From: Heterobilharzia americana
Taxonomy: Eukaryota; Platyhelminthes; Trematoda; Strigeidida; Schistosomatidae
Assembly: GCA_944470555.2 (NCBI GenBank)
Contig: OX104134.1
Location: forward strand, 9,341,248-9,405,247
DNA length: 64,000 nucleotides
Reading direction: 5' to 3'
Part shown: one piece after another, positions 12,699 to 25,639 of the stretch
Layout: each line of letters opens with the position of its first letter
How positions within the stretch are numbered: position 1 is the stretch's first letter
Notes under the pieces: model-generated
Seen by the model: only the letters and a program-made list of their open reading frames with translations
What the model was told of the DNA's origin: nothing
The model's database searches: none
Position numbers and translations under genes: made by a program

Positions 12699-14064
12699 GT
12701 AAGTACTTTCATAACCTATTCTGTTATTTTCAACTTGAATCTCGGTTTATTATTGTACTGTTATGAGGAATTAGCGTTGAGAATAAAGAAATATAAGTAA
12801 TCAATCAATCTATGTGATCATTTCCCTAGAGATTAGATACATAATGGGTGATTAACCATATACTTAATGGGATTTTACGAGTTACTGAACTCATTATTGA
12901 GCTGAGTTTTTTAGTAGTTGCAGATTTTCTGGTTGTTCCCCGTTTAATTGTATTCGATGGATCGGATTAGGCAAGGATAAATCAAGTTTGATGTAGCTAG
13001 TGAAATGATTTTTGTCTCGTCATTTTGTTTCGCATCTGTTCTTACTAATGGTTTTATAAACTTCAGGATGGAAATTTGACCTGATAGAGTTGAATAAGTT
13101 GAGCACTGGGTAAATGGATGATGTATAATCTACTTCATTGGGATTTTAAAAATTTTTTCATACTAATATTAAGATAAACCAAATGCGTATTCGTATTATT
13201 GGTCCTTTTTTTCGCCTAACTTTTCGATAGCTTAGACTAATACCTTCTTTTGTCAGATATGTTTGTTCAACCTGAGTTGTTAAAGTAGTAAGAGGTGCTG
13301 AGTAACTCTGTGGTTTTAACTAGCTGTGACAGTCGCATTTCATGCAGACAAAATTACTTGGGGTAGGTAAGGGGATTTTTGTAATTCCTTATGTGTGCAC
13401 ATATGAAACGATTGTTCATGGGAATACATAGACAAAAAACTGAACTCATGTCGTTTTAGGTTTTAGATATACGAAACAAATGAAGTCTATTTTCCAATCA
13501 AATCGTACATGTTGTAAACTTCTTTCATTTCCTACACAGAATGTTTGGAACTTCTGTATGCAGGTGAGGGATTTCTCGTGTTCGACTGGTGATACTTGCC
13601 TAGTATTACTGAAATCGTACATAGCGATGAAAATTGTGGTTTAGTTAGTACTAGTGTTTCACTTACTTGGGATAAGTTCTGTGGGATCACAGGTCATTAT
13701 TCAGTGAGGTAAAGTATCTATATTCGATAATTAGAAAATGTTTGAATTCTTTAAATAGTGAGAGGTCTTAGAATGATCTCATAATGTTTATCTACCGTTA
13801 CGTTCAGCTGCTTGGATGACAAGTTGTTATGGTGAGATAGTGACCAGAGTTAAAAGCGTTAGCTATAACAAAATAAAGCATAGTTGCATCCACATTTAGA
13901 TATGGTAGTTTTGGCGGTTTGTAATTACTAAAATGCTTGGCACTTTTTGTAATTTCCTTTTAGTCATATTGTCAAACTCTCTAGACATAAACTATGAACA
14001 ATCATAGAACTGCTAGAATTATACTTCACATTTGGTTAACTGCTTATTGTTCACTTAAATTTAG
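12699..14064 (+). other. Intron 1 of the SLC16-like gene
   Basis: 1366 bp, starting GTAAGT and ending TTTAG. AT-rich. No repeat or nested gene is recognised inside. Both boundaries are supported by the protein alignment across the junction and by matching phase. Confidence 0.8.
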
Positions 14065-14211
14065 GCGTATTTGGCATGGGGTTGGCAGCAAATGATGCTC
14101 TGTGTACTGTTCTACTGGTAGAATTTGTTGGACTGCATCGTCTCACAAATGGACTCGGGATTTGTTTTTTCTGTCAAGGTGTTGCAAATATTTTGGGACC
14201 ACCAATGATTG
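14065..14211 (+). CDS. SLC16-like transporter, second coding exon
   Basis: This 147-bp exon lies between acceptor TTTAG and donor GTAAGTG. It encodes helices 10-11: residues around MGLAANDAL, then VEFVGLHRLTNGLG, then QGVANILGPPMIG. The pattern of a Leu-Thr-Asn helix followed by a Gly-Pro-Pro turn is typical of SLC16 transporters at this position. Entry and exit phases are both 1. The exon is intact. The next exon is uncertain; see 27951-28084. Confidence 0.85.
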
Positions 14212-15250
14212 GTAAGTGCGGCGATTCGAAATAGGTTTGGATTTGAGTTTCAGTTTGGTAAATTTTATAATGCAAGTTGATCATGATGTAGGATTTTTAG
14301 AAGCCATCCTATGACATCATTTTACTGTTTGTGTGTAGTGATTCGATATTAATATGATAGTGCTGCTTAACAACCACGTGGACTATTGTACACCAAGCTA
14401 AAGACTGGCGTCTTTTTTGTGATGACTCAAAGCTTCCATCCAGCTGCAGAAAGCTTTTGAGCCAATAAGTCAGCTTCCTGACCAGCAGTCTACTTATGTG
14501 GTTGGTAGATAATTCATTCTACACAGCTTAGTTTGCTTAGACCTTTTTCGTATGGTTTTAGCTGACGTTTTTGGTATTCTTTTGTTGATATATTGCTTGA
14601 TTAAATAGATTTTTCAGTGCCATCAGAAATATTTCCATCCTCAACATCATACTTTGTCTTTTCACGGACATGTTTAATCTTACTGTGATCATCTTGTTAT
14701 GAATACAAACGTAATTCTGAAAATAGTAAAGTAAAAAAAACGAGAGAAAGGGCGTAGATGGATGAACATGTAGCTGGTTTTAAAAGGTACATCCGAAAAG
14801 TTTTCATTGCATGTATTGTTTTTCACAAACGCAAGCCACATAAAACTATAGCATAGCCACCTCTGGTTTTGATGTTGAACCAAAACTGATGTCCTCTCAA
14901 ACAATTGAGTCGCATTATCTCTGAAACCCCATCCACATAACAAAAGGCACCAATAGATGTTAGATCTACGTAACTGCCCTTAATTCAACAGCACCGCATC
15001 GTGCACTAACGAACTCTCTTCTTCATCTTTCTTCTAAGGACACCTTGTGATTATTTCTACTTCTCACACTTTTTGACCACGCGGTTTCGTGGTCCTTGCG
15101 CAAGTGCTGTATGGTTTTTCATAGAGGGGATTTACGCATACTATTGTACTCACTGTCTATCAGAATAAACCGAAGAGCATCGAGAGGTTGCAGGCGATTT
15201 GCAGAGACCAAATACTTGTTGGTTAGATGTTATTCGAAGCTGCAGGCAGC
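14212..15250 (+). other. Intronic or 3' flank of the transporter; nothing recognised
   Basis: AT-rich. No splice-bounded segment matching SLC16 helix 11-12 (the usual Asp/Thr-Gly-x-Tyr region) could be found. The - strand frame at 14689-14943 is not recognised. Confidence 0.4.
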
Positions 15251-15419
15251 TTTGCTCGCCGTTTCCATGGAGTCTTGTCGTAACCAGTGATCATCTATAC
15301 TTTCCAAAGGTTTGCATCTGGCTTGTTTCAGTATTTATTTGCAATGCTTAGTGTAAGCAATTAGCTTATGTTGGCCTGTGTCGCATGACCGTATTAGTGA
15401 CCAAAACGCAATCTAAACT

Positions 15420-15960
15420 TAACGTACACTAAAGCGTGGTCAGCTCCCAGACTAATGCTCTAGAAGGCAATAGTCCTGAATACATATACGCTATCGGTAG
15501 CTAGTTGGATTGTGACCTCTTTTAGTCTACAGTTGTGTGGCAAAAGAGAACGCCAGGCGAACCACTGGCTTCGGCTATACTAGCTATCAATGCTAGTTAA
15601 AATTAAGTTGTGGTCTGCGCTGAGCTTCAGAAGACGGTTCTCATAATCTTACTTATGACTGACTAATACCTAAACGACTCTTCTGTGCATCTGGACGCCA
15701 GACCTTCGCATTGAAGTCCCCAACTAGCATTACGATTTCTGTAGAGCGTACTTGTTGGAAGTTACACAAGCTATGGCAAGACTCATTAATGACCGTGTCT
15801 GAACTAAAGTCCATCGAAGCATGGGCAGACATGATGAAGAAACAACATTAATTCTACTATTTGCTTCCTAGTTTATCCGAACCTTCTGGCCTAACCACAC
15901 ATAAACGACTGTTAAATTAAAACCTAGTCGACTAGTGTGACTTCAACTTGTACACATAGT
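15420..15960 (-). mobile_element. LINE endonuclease fragment (RTE-like family 1)
   Basis: On the - strand a broken reading frame shows the apurinic-endonuclease motifs of non-LTR elements: a VMLVGDFNAKV motif near 15730, a DNG...L segment near 15640, a region like NFRHSR near 15570, and a terminal GADHALV near 15440. The spacing is that of the endonuclease domain missing from the element at 20241-23945. Stops and frameshifts show it is dead. No RT part follows in order. Confidence 0.65.
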
Positions 15961-18900
15961 GAAACACCGACTCCAAGGGAGGATGCTGATTTACAGTTAC
16001 TTGATGAGCTCACACTTAATACACCATTACAGTTTACAAGTGAAATTGTCCAAACTTCATTGGAATCTTGTGTGTGGGTCTCTGAAATATAGCATACATT
16101 TCTAGAATCCTGTCCACACTTGTTTGTCGTGTCTGCATCTAGATTTGAACGTTGAGGTAATTATTGCATCTAATGCAGAAGCGGTTTAAAAAGCGTAATA
16201 AGACGACGATTGTCTGAAATATGTGGTATGTGATGGTATGATCATGCATGAACATGTCGAACTATTTATATAGAAATGTACTTAAATGGTCAGGTCAATA
16301 AGAAACATAAGAATAGGAAGGGCAGAGAAAAGCCGAAATCTAAATCACATCCCTCTTGGTATGAAAATTGAAATCAATACTACCAAGATAGGTTCAAAAT
16401 AAGTACAAGTTGTATCTAAGAAACACGTTTTGTCTCTTCATTTCACCACTATATCACGATGGTTTGCATTTCTAGTGTTCTTGAGTGCGGTATTTACTTT
16501 ACTTCGTTGAATAAAGTACAAATAATCCAACAGGAGTTTGTAACTGGGTTCAGCGCTGGGAAATAACCATCGTAAACCTCGTGCATTGAGGTAGTTGTGT
16601 GACTGATAAGAATTTTAATCGTATATCGGAAGCCAGAGCAGTAAACACTAATCTGAGTCACCTTCAACGCTATTGCGACGTTATTTTGATTGTGCTATGC
16701 TTCAGTGCAGATGGTTCTGCTCTACATGTTTGAAATCCGACCTCTCCCATCTGAAGTTGAAAAACTATGGTCGCTAATCACCGTCTCCGTAGGATTGCCT
16801 ACGTCTAACGGGGTCACAATGTAAGTAGTTGTAAGGTCTATGGACACCTATTTAAGCTCGACGGATGTTATTTATTAAGTATTGACTTCTAGAGACATTA
16901 GTTCGGATGAATTTAATGCGTCATAATGACCTCTTTACAACTGACTGCTTGGTAACCCTGAGCAAGTGTGAGAAAGTGCTGAGAGGTGCTAAACCTAAGG
17001 CGATTGGTCGAAGAATAGTTGTTTTGGGTCAGTATATGTTGGTGCATTTCGAATTTTTTGGTGGAAATCAACAATATTGTAACTTGATATAACTAGATAA
17101 CTAGATATGACTGAAAATTGAAACCAGTGGTTATTATATTGTATTCGTTTGTGTCTTCCATTTATGAAATGTTGTACGACGGCGTTCATTTCTTGGTACT
17201 CGTCGTACTGTTTGTGTTTAAAATAAAAACCTTAGGTGTGAATCATAACCTAGTCACAGGCACGTAGGCAGTTGCTGAATGATACTATACATTGTTTCTG
17301 TCATGGAACATAACTAAATGAAGTTATTCCGTGGTGCGTTCTCCAAGGAAGCGTTGTGACTGACTAACTGACTGAGAGTATCAACGTAGAACCTTGCACT
17401 GGAGTGTATACGAGACCTATACACTGGGTGTACAGAATTCATTTCGATTTTCGACACAACTAGGTGAACAAAGGTACATAGAATTATAAAGTCCACTTGA
17501 AACGTCTCTTATGTTGTTTACTATGTCGAAGCTAGGTCATATCTGTTCTCTCAGGTGGCATATCCCTGTGAATGTATCACAGTCATAAACAAATAAGTAA
17601 AGCAAATCAACAACCATAGGTTCATAAAACAAGCTGTGAATAGCTTATTATGTGAATACTAATAATATTAATTGAATTTCCGAATTTCAGTTAAGTGACA
17701 TAAATTTGAATCTCTGACATTAGTTAACAGTCATATGTCAGCCAAGACGTCGTGTCTGTTATCCACAGGAGTTGTTGACCTTTTACTTTGACCTTGTCGT
17801 AGGGATAAATTCAGATGTCAATAACCACTGGTAACTTCTGATGGCATTTGATCACTTCAGTTTTTGTATCCGAAGTAAATATGTCTTTCAGTAGTCTGTG
17901 CCTATGATACCATATTTGTTTTTAGAAAACTTGTTATACTCATCTATTGGTTTTAACTTCAAAGTACATCATGAAATGTATATACCTCTGCTACAGCAAA
18001 GTAGTTAAAACATATCTCAGCGACTGTGTGAATGTCGATACACTAGGCATTAAGCCACATCCGTTGTGCAAGGGTTATTGTAGCTACATGGCTGGTCAAA
18101 ACTCAGTAGGTGTCTCAGGCTTGAACCTGTTACCCACTGGTTAAAAGTTGAGTACCTTGGCCAATGGGCCACAAATTCGGCTATGAGGTAGGATTAAATG
18201 TTAAACTGATCCTACTTTATAGCTAACTGTGAAATTGCGGTTACTAATTGCAGCATAGAGTAACTCCATTTCTTGAGTTGCAATCTATAAAAAAAATCCG
18301 GTAATGTAAGCGTAATGTAATCATTGATCTACACTTAGTGATAACAGATTTTCAGCAGTATGCTCGGTTTTAGTTGTGAATTTTGCGTTAACCATGAATT
18401 TGTAATAATGGAATCACAATTGTTAGGTGGTTTTCTCTGATTATTATCACGTGACTGATATCTAGTCATTTTTATTGCTTCCTAATATCAGTGATCACGA
18501 CGATTGAGCCACCGTTTATTGTTTAAATCTTTCATGAAATCTAACCTCAACTATCAGGGATCTCAGAAGTGTAGATAATAAACAACGACGACTGGTAACG
18601 GTTTGTCAGTTTCACCGTTATCAGCGAAGTTTGACCACATGTGCATTTATGTACGATACTCATACTTCTTGACTTAGTGATTGAGTTACTCATTTTGATA
18701 ACTTTGTTAAGCCTCTGATATTTGTTCTATCATCAATAAATCCCTGGCACATATCAGTCAAACTATAAGCAGTTATAACCGCAGTGGGAGCAACTAGGAT
18801 ATTGACTGGAATGCATTATTGTAGGCTTATTGAGAAATTAAAGAGACCCAAGAATTTTATTTAGGGTGTGTAATCAGCTTCAAGCAAATGTCTATGAAGA

Positions 18901-20228
18901 TATTATATCACAGAACGGCAGTGACTCACAGTTATTATAAAACGTTAGGAATTTGGCAACCTCATCAGACTCGGTCATTACACAGGAATATGTTCTGGTT
19001 GTTTGTGAACAGGACAAGGAAACAATAATAGGTGGAATAGTAACAGACAGTCTGTAAGTTTATTGAGAACATTGGGGAGGAAGTAGCGGATTTCAAAGAG
19101 TTGGAAAGCTTTTGTGCGTAGTTGTTCGCCAATCCTTTAAAATCGATTTAGAAGACTCATGTAAAGAAAATGCTAATTAAGATCTATAGTTAAAAGTGGA
19201 TAGGCAATTCGCTCTTAGAAAGGCATTGGAAGCGGTGCGGTTTTCCTTCCAATATGATTAAGTTGTTTAACATTTAAATACAGTGTGGATGGGAAATCAA
19301 CATCCGCTCCATAATTGACCAAATTTAGCGAGACCAAATTAAAGTGGTGAAGAACATTTAATTTTTCTAGCCTATTTCCGTACACTTTTAAAATGGTGGT
19401 CCCAAATTACGTGACAAGTCAACTAGAATCTCTTTAGATCACTTCCTATTGTTCGTCTTAAAGAACTAGTATCTTGTTTTGTCAACCACCGAGAAAAGCA
19501 GATACATAGCATGCTACTCTAGGTTATCTTGGTTAAAATTCGTGACTGTGTTTATCACTAAAGCACTCTTTTAAAGAGCATATTAAGTTTCTGAAAGTTG
19601 TTAATTTTGAATTAAAAACGTAGAGATTCATAGAGTTATACTATGAAATAATGACAAGTCGATACTCATCATAGATCGCTTCTGACACTTTCTCGTTATG
19701 CTTGTCATAGACACGTAGATGAATTCAACGTTTGTACCGAATTCTTAGGTTTTTAACTTTTCACTTTGTATTCCTAAAATCTGATCAAAGTATACCAAAA
19801 ATTCGATCGCGTCAAACAGGGATGTCGGAAATAAAATAAATATCGTCTAAACTACGAAGGCAGTAATAAATTGTTTTTCAGTTGTCGAATGGAAAGTGGT
19901 GTTTTACAATTGGTCTGGGATAACTACTAAGACAAACGTAGACATTGCATTACTGCTTGTATTCTGGCTATTGGTTTAGACTGTAAGAAGAAATGTAGGC
20001 TTCATCCTTGCGATCCACTAAAAAGCCGATATGGAAATCTAGAGATTGTCGAACAAAACCGATGATAACAGAGTAGATATCTCCTATCCTAGTTCCATCT
20101 GAGCGTGAAAACATCATTATTATGTATCTGTATTTGCTGTGCCACCTATTCCTTTTGTCTGACAAATATTTTGCAGCCCAATATCTTCGTTTCTTTTCCT
20201 CTGATCATGGTGACTTTCTGTTCACCTC
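15961..20228. other. Long AT-rich stretch, no gene recognised (putative transporter intron)
   Basis: No exon of known family was found on either strand. The short frames (for example 16907-17092 and 19968-20165) have no motif and no supporting splice sites. If 27951-28084 is the last transporter exon, all of this is intron. Confidence 0.4.
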
Positions 20229-20240
20229 GATGTACGGATG
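20229..20240. repeat. Target-site duplication, left copy, of RTE family 1 insertion
   Basis: GATGTACGGATG occurs directly before the 5' end of the element and again at 23946-23957 after its (TGA)n tail. The first two bases also fit the tail, so the duplication is 10-12 bp. The match is perfect. Confidence 0.85.
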
Positions 20241-23200
20241 CCTGACCGATAGCTGCTACCTTGACGTGGTGGTCGGGCTTGCATATCACAATGACCCAAC
20301 GAGCTATGCTGGTGGAACGCTTGTTCCCTTGAGGTCCTACCATACCAGAAAGGTCTATTGGATAGTGGTTAGACAAAAAGCAGTTACCGTTATAGTGTAA
20401 ATTGCTACACTATGATGGGGGTCTGAGGGCGAAGTCGTACTGCTGCTAGCTGGATGGGGTGTGACAGCAGTAAGGTGTTTCCTTTGGATGACCAGCAGTG
20501 CCATGCTGATGCTGCCTTCTCAGTGGAAGGGGGGGGGTTAGAAAAGGTCGGCCCCAAAAATAACACACTCCACCACGCCCCACGGTCTGCCGGGCCGGCG
20601 GTGTTGGTTCACTTGTCGTTTCCTTTCGACCATCCGGCCCCAAAAATACAAAAGTTCAAAATAATCATACTCAAAAGGCTGGGTGTGACAGGCCTCAAGC
20701 AGATGTCCGATGGGCTCTGCGGTCACACAAATCTCTTTCAGGTACCTTAAAAAGAAATAGCCTTCCACGGTGTGGGCAGCCGGGAAGTGTCAACCGCCCT
20801 CACAACTCTGTCAGCACCCAAGTTTCTTCTGACTGCTATCCTCCTCCTCCATCATTACCTTCTAATCTTCCTTCACGTCTCTTAATTAATGATGCTGCAT
20901 CATCTTCAATTTCTCCTACCTCTGCAGCCTTCGACAACAATCTGAGTCCACAGAACAGCATCCCTGGTCTCCTTAAACCACGCTCCAAATTACATATTGG
21001 AGCCTTCAATGTCCACACCCTCCGTCAAATTGGCCAACAGGCTTCGTTATCAAAGACTCTAGCAACTCGGGCCATGGATGTGTGCTGTGTTTGTGAAACA
21101 CGCATACAGGACCCAAGTGTGGTTATTCACCTGACCTCTCCTGACCAATCTGGTGAATCCACAAAATTCACCCTTCGAGTTTCTGGAGATTCGATGGCTA
21201 GCTCTCGTGGTCTTGCAGGTGTAGGTATAGCATTAAGCACCAGGGCAGGAAACTCACTACTAGACTGGATCCCAGTTGATAGTCGCCTCTGCGCTATGAG
21301 GCTGAACGGCACAGTGAGAACTAAAAGGAACAGTGAGACTCGCCGTTGTCTCTTTGTAATCTCTGCTTACGCACCCACTGACTGCAGCTCGGATGAAGCG
21401 AAGGACGAGTTCTACCATAAACTGTCTAACCTCCTCTCGAAAGCCAAACGTTCGGACGTAGTGGTTGTTGCTGGAGAGGATCGGTGGAAGACTGCCGCTC
21501 CTTCTGGAGTACGTGTTTGGACAGCGATCATGCGTTGGTCCGAGCACGTATATGCCTGCGTCTCAATGGACGTAGAAAAAATTTGGCAACAAAACCACTA
21601 CGAGTTCTGCTGGACAACGAAAACACCAAAGCCGTGTTCAGTGAGAAGTTGGCTAGGCAGTTATCGGAACAAAAGACTGTCACTCATCCAGAAGAAGCTT
21701 GGTGCCATCTTCAGTCTACTGTAAAAGCAGCACTGGAGACTGTAGCCGACTCCAAGATAATGGCTAAAAAGAGCCAGTGGATATCAGCAGCTTCTTCCAA
21801 ACTAATGGATGCACGTGAATGCATCCCTGCAGGCTCTGAGTACAATGAAGAGCGAGCGCAACTTAAAAATAAACTGACGAAAAGTCTGCGCAACGATCGT
21901 GAACAGTGGTGGGCAGCAAAGGCTAAAGAGATGGAAAAGGCAGCGGCGATCGGTAACAGTAGACAGTTATTTAGACTTATTAAGGAGACTGGGGGGAAAT
22001 GGTCAACAACAGTTAGTGAGGTTATAGCGGAGAAGGACGGATCGGCGATTCACTCGCAGGGAAGGCGACTGGGACGATGGGCAGAACACTTTGAGGAACA
22101 GTTTAACTGGCCTCCAGCCACCATTGCGCTGCCCGCTATCCAGTCGGACCCTGAATGGGACATAGAGACAGGTCCCCCAACACTAGAAGAAGTTGAGAAA
22201 GCGGTAGGTAGCCTGAAACGGGGAAGGGCAGCAGGACCAGACGGACTACCTGCTGAGGTATACAAGAATGGTGGTAGAGTTCTCTTAGTCAGGCTAACGG
22301 AAGTGTTAGCCAGTATATGGGAATCAAATACGATCCCCTCCGACTGGTCTAAGTCACTGATCATCCCAGTCTTCAAGAAAGGCGAGAAGTCCTCTTGTGA
22401 TAACCACAGAGGAATCAGCCTGACAAACATAGTGTCTAAGATCCTAAGTTCTATAATTCTCCGACGCCTGAGTGGAGCTCGGGAACAGCAAGCCCGAGAA
22501 AACCAGGCAGGCTTTAGACCTGGCCGTGGATGTATCGACCAAATATTCACACTGCGCCAGGTCCTGGAACATAGGCATGCTTACAGACGCCCGACAATAG
22601 CTGTATTTCTCGACCTGAAGGCGGCATTTGACTCCGTTGATCGAGAAGTCTTATGGCAGTGTCTGTCACTGAAAGGCGTGCCTAGTAAGTACATCACCTT
22701 ATTGAAAGCTCTCTACTCGAACACTTGTGGGCATGTTAGAGCCTATGGTGAGTTGTCCAGGGAGCTATACTCATCAAGTGGTGTCCGTCAAGGATGCCCA
22801 CTATCCCCATTCTTATTTAATTTTATCATAGATATTCTTATGGAGGTTTCCCTCTCGTCACCTAATTACAAAGACGTTGACCGGATCACAGGTGAATTTT
22901 CCTTAGATCTAGAATATGCAGATGACATAGTCCTGTTAGGTGAAGACGCTGACAAGATGCAGAGTCTTCTGAACACTTTGAGTGGGAATTTGAGAATGTT
23001 TGGGATGCGATTTTCACCACCCAAATGCAAATTTTTGCTCCAGGACTGGTCTTCAGCGGTACCGCGGTTAACAATAGAGAGTGAAGTGGTTGAGTGTGTT
23101 GACCACTTCACTTACCTGGGAAGTAGGATCAACCCGGTGGGTTAGTTGCCGATGAGATTTCTGCACGGATACAAAAGGCTCGATTGGCTTTTGCCAATTT

Positions 23201-23945
23201 GCGCCACCTATGGCGCCGCCGTGATATTCGTTTGTCTATTAAGGGTCGCGTGTACTGCACAGCAGTCCGCTCTGTTCTACTGTATGGCTGTGAAACATGG
23301 CCATTGAAAGTGGAAGACACAAAAAGGTTACAGGTATTTGACCACCGTTGCCTTCGTAGTATAGGACGTATTCCGTGGTGTCACCATGTGAGTAATGCAG
23401 AAGTTAGGTGTAGAGTTTTGGGGAGAAGAGGTAAGTCAGTCGACGAGGTTGTGAACCTTCATCGACTGAGATGGTTGGGACACGTACTACGTATGCCTAG
23501 TCACCGATTGCCTCGTCACACAATGTTGGCTGAGGTGGGTTCAGGCTGGAAAAAGGCCCGAGGTGGCCAGACTAAAACATGGCACCAATGTATGAAGTCT
23601 CTGACTGTTGGTTTAAGCCATGTAGGACGATGCAGACTAGGTGGTTGGGGTCCACGGGACAAGAGGAACCAGTGGTTGGAGACCCTAGGTGATATGGCTC
23701 AGAACCGAAGTCAGTGGCGCAGATGTATACACACATTATCCTCATCTTAACAACGCTATACCGAATCTCACTATTTTGTCACTCCTCTTTCCTTTCTTCT
23801 CGTACTTTATATTTCTTTTGACTGCATTCACTTATCTTCATCCTTCACCTCACTACCTTTTTACTTGATGTGCTGATATGAGGTGTGGCAACTCGGACCG
23901 TTACGCAGTAATGCCTGGTCCTATGTTGATAATGATGATGATGAT
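20241..23945 (+). mobile_element. Full-length RTE-like non-LTR retrotransposon (family 1) with internal deletion
   Basis: The element runs from CCTGACCGATAGC to a TGA-repeat tail and is flanked by a perfect target duplication, so it is complete at both ends (about 3.7 kb). It has a long 5' leader, one endonuclease-RT coding region and a short AT-rich 3' UTR. Two lesions inactivate it as read: a deletion in the endonuclease near 21478 and a missing G near 23136. The tail type, the lack of an RNase H domain and the C-terminal WLGHVLRM region favour the RTE clade, though CR1-like affinity cannot be excluded. Relatives occur at 15.4-16.0 kb (-), 33.84-34.09 kb (+), 38.15-38.46 kb (-) and 39.05-39.35 kb (+). 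Confidence 0.85.
20990..23750 (+). pseudogene. Endonuclease-reverse transcriptase ORF of family 1, broken
   Basis: The endonuclease starts with HIGAFNVHTL (20993) and has the catalytic Glu in VCCVCETRIQD. Its sequence stops at VVVVAGE (about 21475), where a GDFN motif is expected, and resumes one frame over just before LDSDHALVRAR (21515-21550). Roughly 75-80 residues are missing. The RT domain (21484-23145) carries AAGPDGLPAEV, NHRGISL, QAGFRPGRGC, LDLKAAFDSVDRE, GVRQGCPLSP and YADDIVLLGED, so the polymerase aspartates are present. One missing G at about 23136 (CCGG for expected CCGGG) shifts the frame. The C-terminal domain resumes at 23148-23750 with LLYGCETW and LRWLGHVLRM. The frame is open upstream of 20990 towards about 20700; the true start codon is not clear. 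Confidence 0.85.
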
Positions 23946-23957
23946 GATGTACGGATG
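23946..23957. repeat. Target-site duplication, right copy, of RTE family 1 insertion
   Basis: GATGTACGGATG, identical to 20229-20240. It directly follows the TGA-repeat tail. Confidence 0.85.
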
Positions 23958-24365
23958 TGAAATGTGATAAACTTGAAATATGATGTAATGAATACCTATT
24001 CTTCATTCACACCTGTTTGTGTATCTTTGAGTGATTGTTTAGGATATGGTACCGATGCCGTATCTGAGTACTTATTGGGTGTTGCAAATAAACCAGTTCC
24101 AACTTTCATCTGTGTTGTAAGGGATGGCCATTAGAAGACCTAGGTAGACTATATGCTTTTAACTGGTGTCTGCGTAGGCAGACATTCCAAGTTTTTAGAT
24201 CTGACCAAAATGAATGACCTATGTCAATTTTATAGCGATCACAAAAGTTTTATTTCACCATTCTGTGGCATATATTGACGCTCTGGTCAACTTGATTTCA
24301 TTTTATCTTGTGGTATTGTGTTGAATCTAGTAACTGACACTAAGCTCACCGAATGTTTTGTGCAT

Positions 24366-24437
<72 letters not shown>

Positions 24438-25344
24438 AGCTGCGCAGAGAGTGAGTTTACCTTTTCCGTAAAAGGTTGTCATACATGGCCATACAGGAAT
24501 ATTTCGAAATAAAGAAGAAAGGAAAACCGTGGGTTATTCCGTAATTGTTTGGTGTTTTCCGAGCATTGTGGTTTGTTCTTGAACCTTTTGTCACCAGACT
24601 AGATGACTTCATAAGTATTTACTTCATAAAGAGCACCAAACAGTTATCAAAGGTATTGATATTAAGATTCTTGATTACTTTTCCAACGAACAAAATAGAA
24701 TTTTTCTATCTCTCTAGTTAACGATTTCATGAATTCACTTTCGTTTTATGGGCAGTGATAAACTTCATTCAGTATTGATTAGTTTTGATGAAACATAATT
24801 TTATAAAGTGGATTAAATTAGTTAAATTGTGCAGTAAAATCTCCGTCAGTGTTTCTGTAATACAGTTTGAGTGTGTTTAACCAATTGGCTGTTGTTTACT
24901 AACACGTATGGTACCGGTAAATTAAACACACTCACTTCAGTCTGAAAAAATAGATGTCTATTCATGTTGTTGACCAAGTACATTCCATTTATACAACAGC
25001 TTGTAAATGTATCATTTGAACAAAAAAGGTTTCATGTTGTCTTTACCCTAATATAGTTTTTGTACATCATTAATTATTGTATGTGAAACATTAGAATTTT
25101 CATCACATTTTGTTGATCAACTTTCATGTCATTTCACGTAAGTATTTAAATTGTATGTTTCAGTTAACCTTGTCTTGTATTCTGTTATTGATTTAAATAA
25201 TGTGCAGTATAGTCTTTACAAATGTTTACTGTAGTTTCAATATGTGGACTTCCTTTGTTGTATAAAGTAGGTACAGATTAATAATATAGCAACTAAATTC
25301 ACGAATTCATATTACTCCCTTGTAGAGAACTTAGATAAATTTCA
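23958..25344. other. AT-rich stretch with an (AT)n microsatellite; no gene recognised
   Basis: No coding exon is supported. A TA dinucleotide array followed by a short GA array lies at about 24368-24438. The rest has no recognised feature. Confidence 0.5.
24368..24438. repeat. (AT)n microsatellite followed by (GA)n
   Basis: About 28 uninterrupted AT units run directly into about six GA units. This is ordinary slippage-prone DNA, likely polymorphic in length and hard to assemble exactly. Confidence 0.95.
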
Positions 25345-25605
25345 GGTTGGTCATTCACCATGAAGTCACATCAGTTGGAGAAACATTGGAAACCTGGCAG
25401 CATTGGGCAGTCGTTTCGTCCTAGTAGTGTGGGACTCCTCAACAGTGCGCATCTACAACTTCGCCAGGGATCGAATCCAGGACCTTCAGGCTTCACAACC
25501 AGCACGTTACCATTGGGCTACTGGGTCGGAATCCAGTGGTCCATATTTCCTGCTTCTGTCAGTTCACGATGTAGCACCACCTTCATCCATGTTGTCGTTG
25601 AGTAA
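25345..25605 (-). mobile_element. tRNA-derived SINE with hammerhead motif (Sm-alpha-like), left arm of palindrome
   Basis: On the - strand, reading right to left, there is an A-box-like TAGCCCAATGGT (25520-25509), a B-box-like GGATTCGATCC (25478-25468) and then a hammerhead core. In the core the CUGANGA element is changed to UUGAGGA (25442-25436). Stem II GUCC/GGAC pairs intact, and GAAA is at 25417-25414. The cleavage position reads GCC rather than GUC, so the ribozyme should be inactive. The order of tRNA-like head then ribozyme matches the Sm-alpha SINE type of schistosomes. Family assignment rests on recall of that arrangement. Confidence 0.75.
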
Positions 25606-25639
25606 CTGTCCTCATTTTCGACTTGGTTGGCCCCACCGA

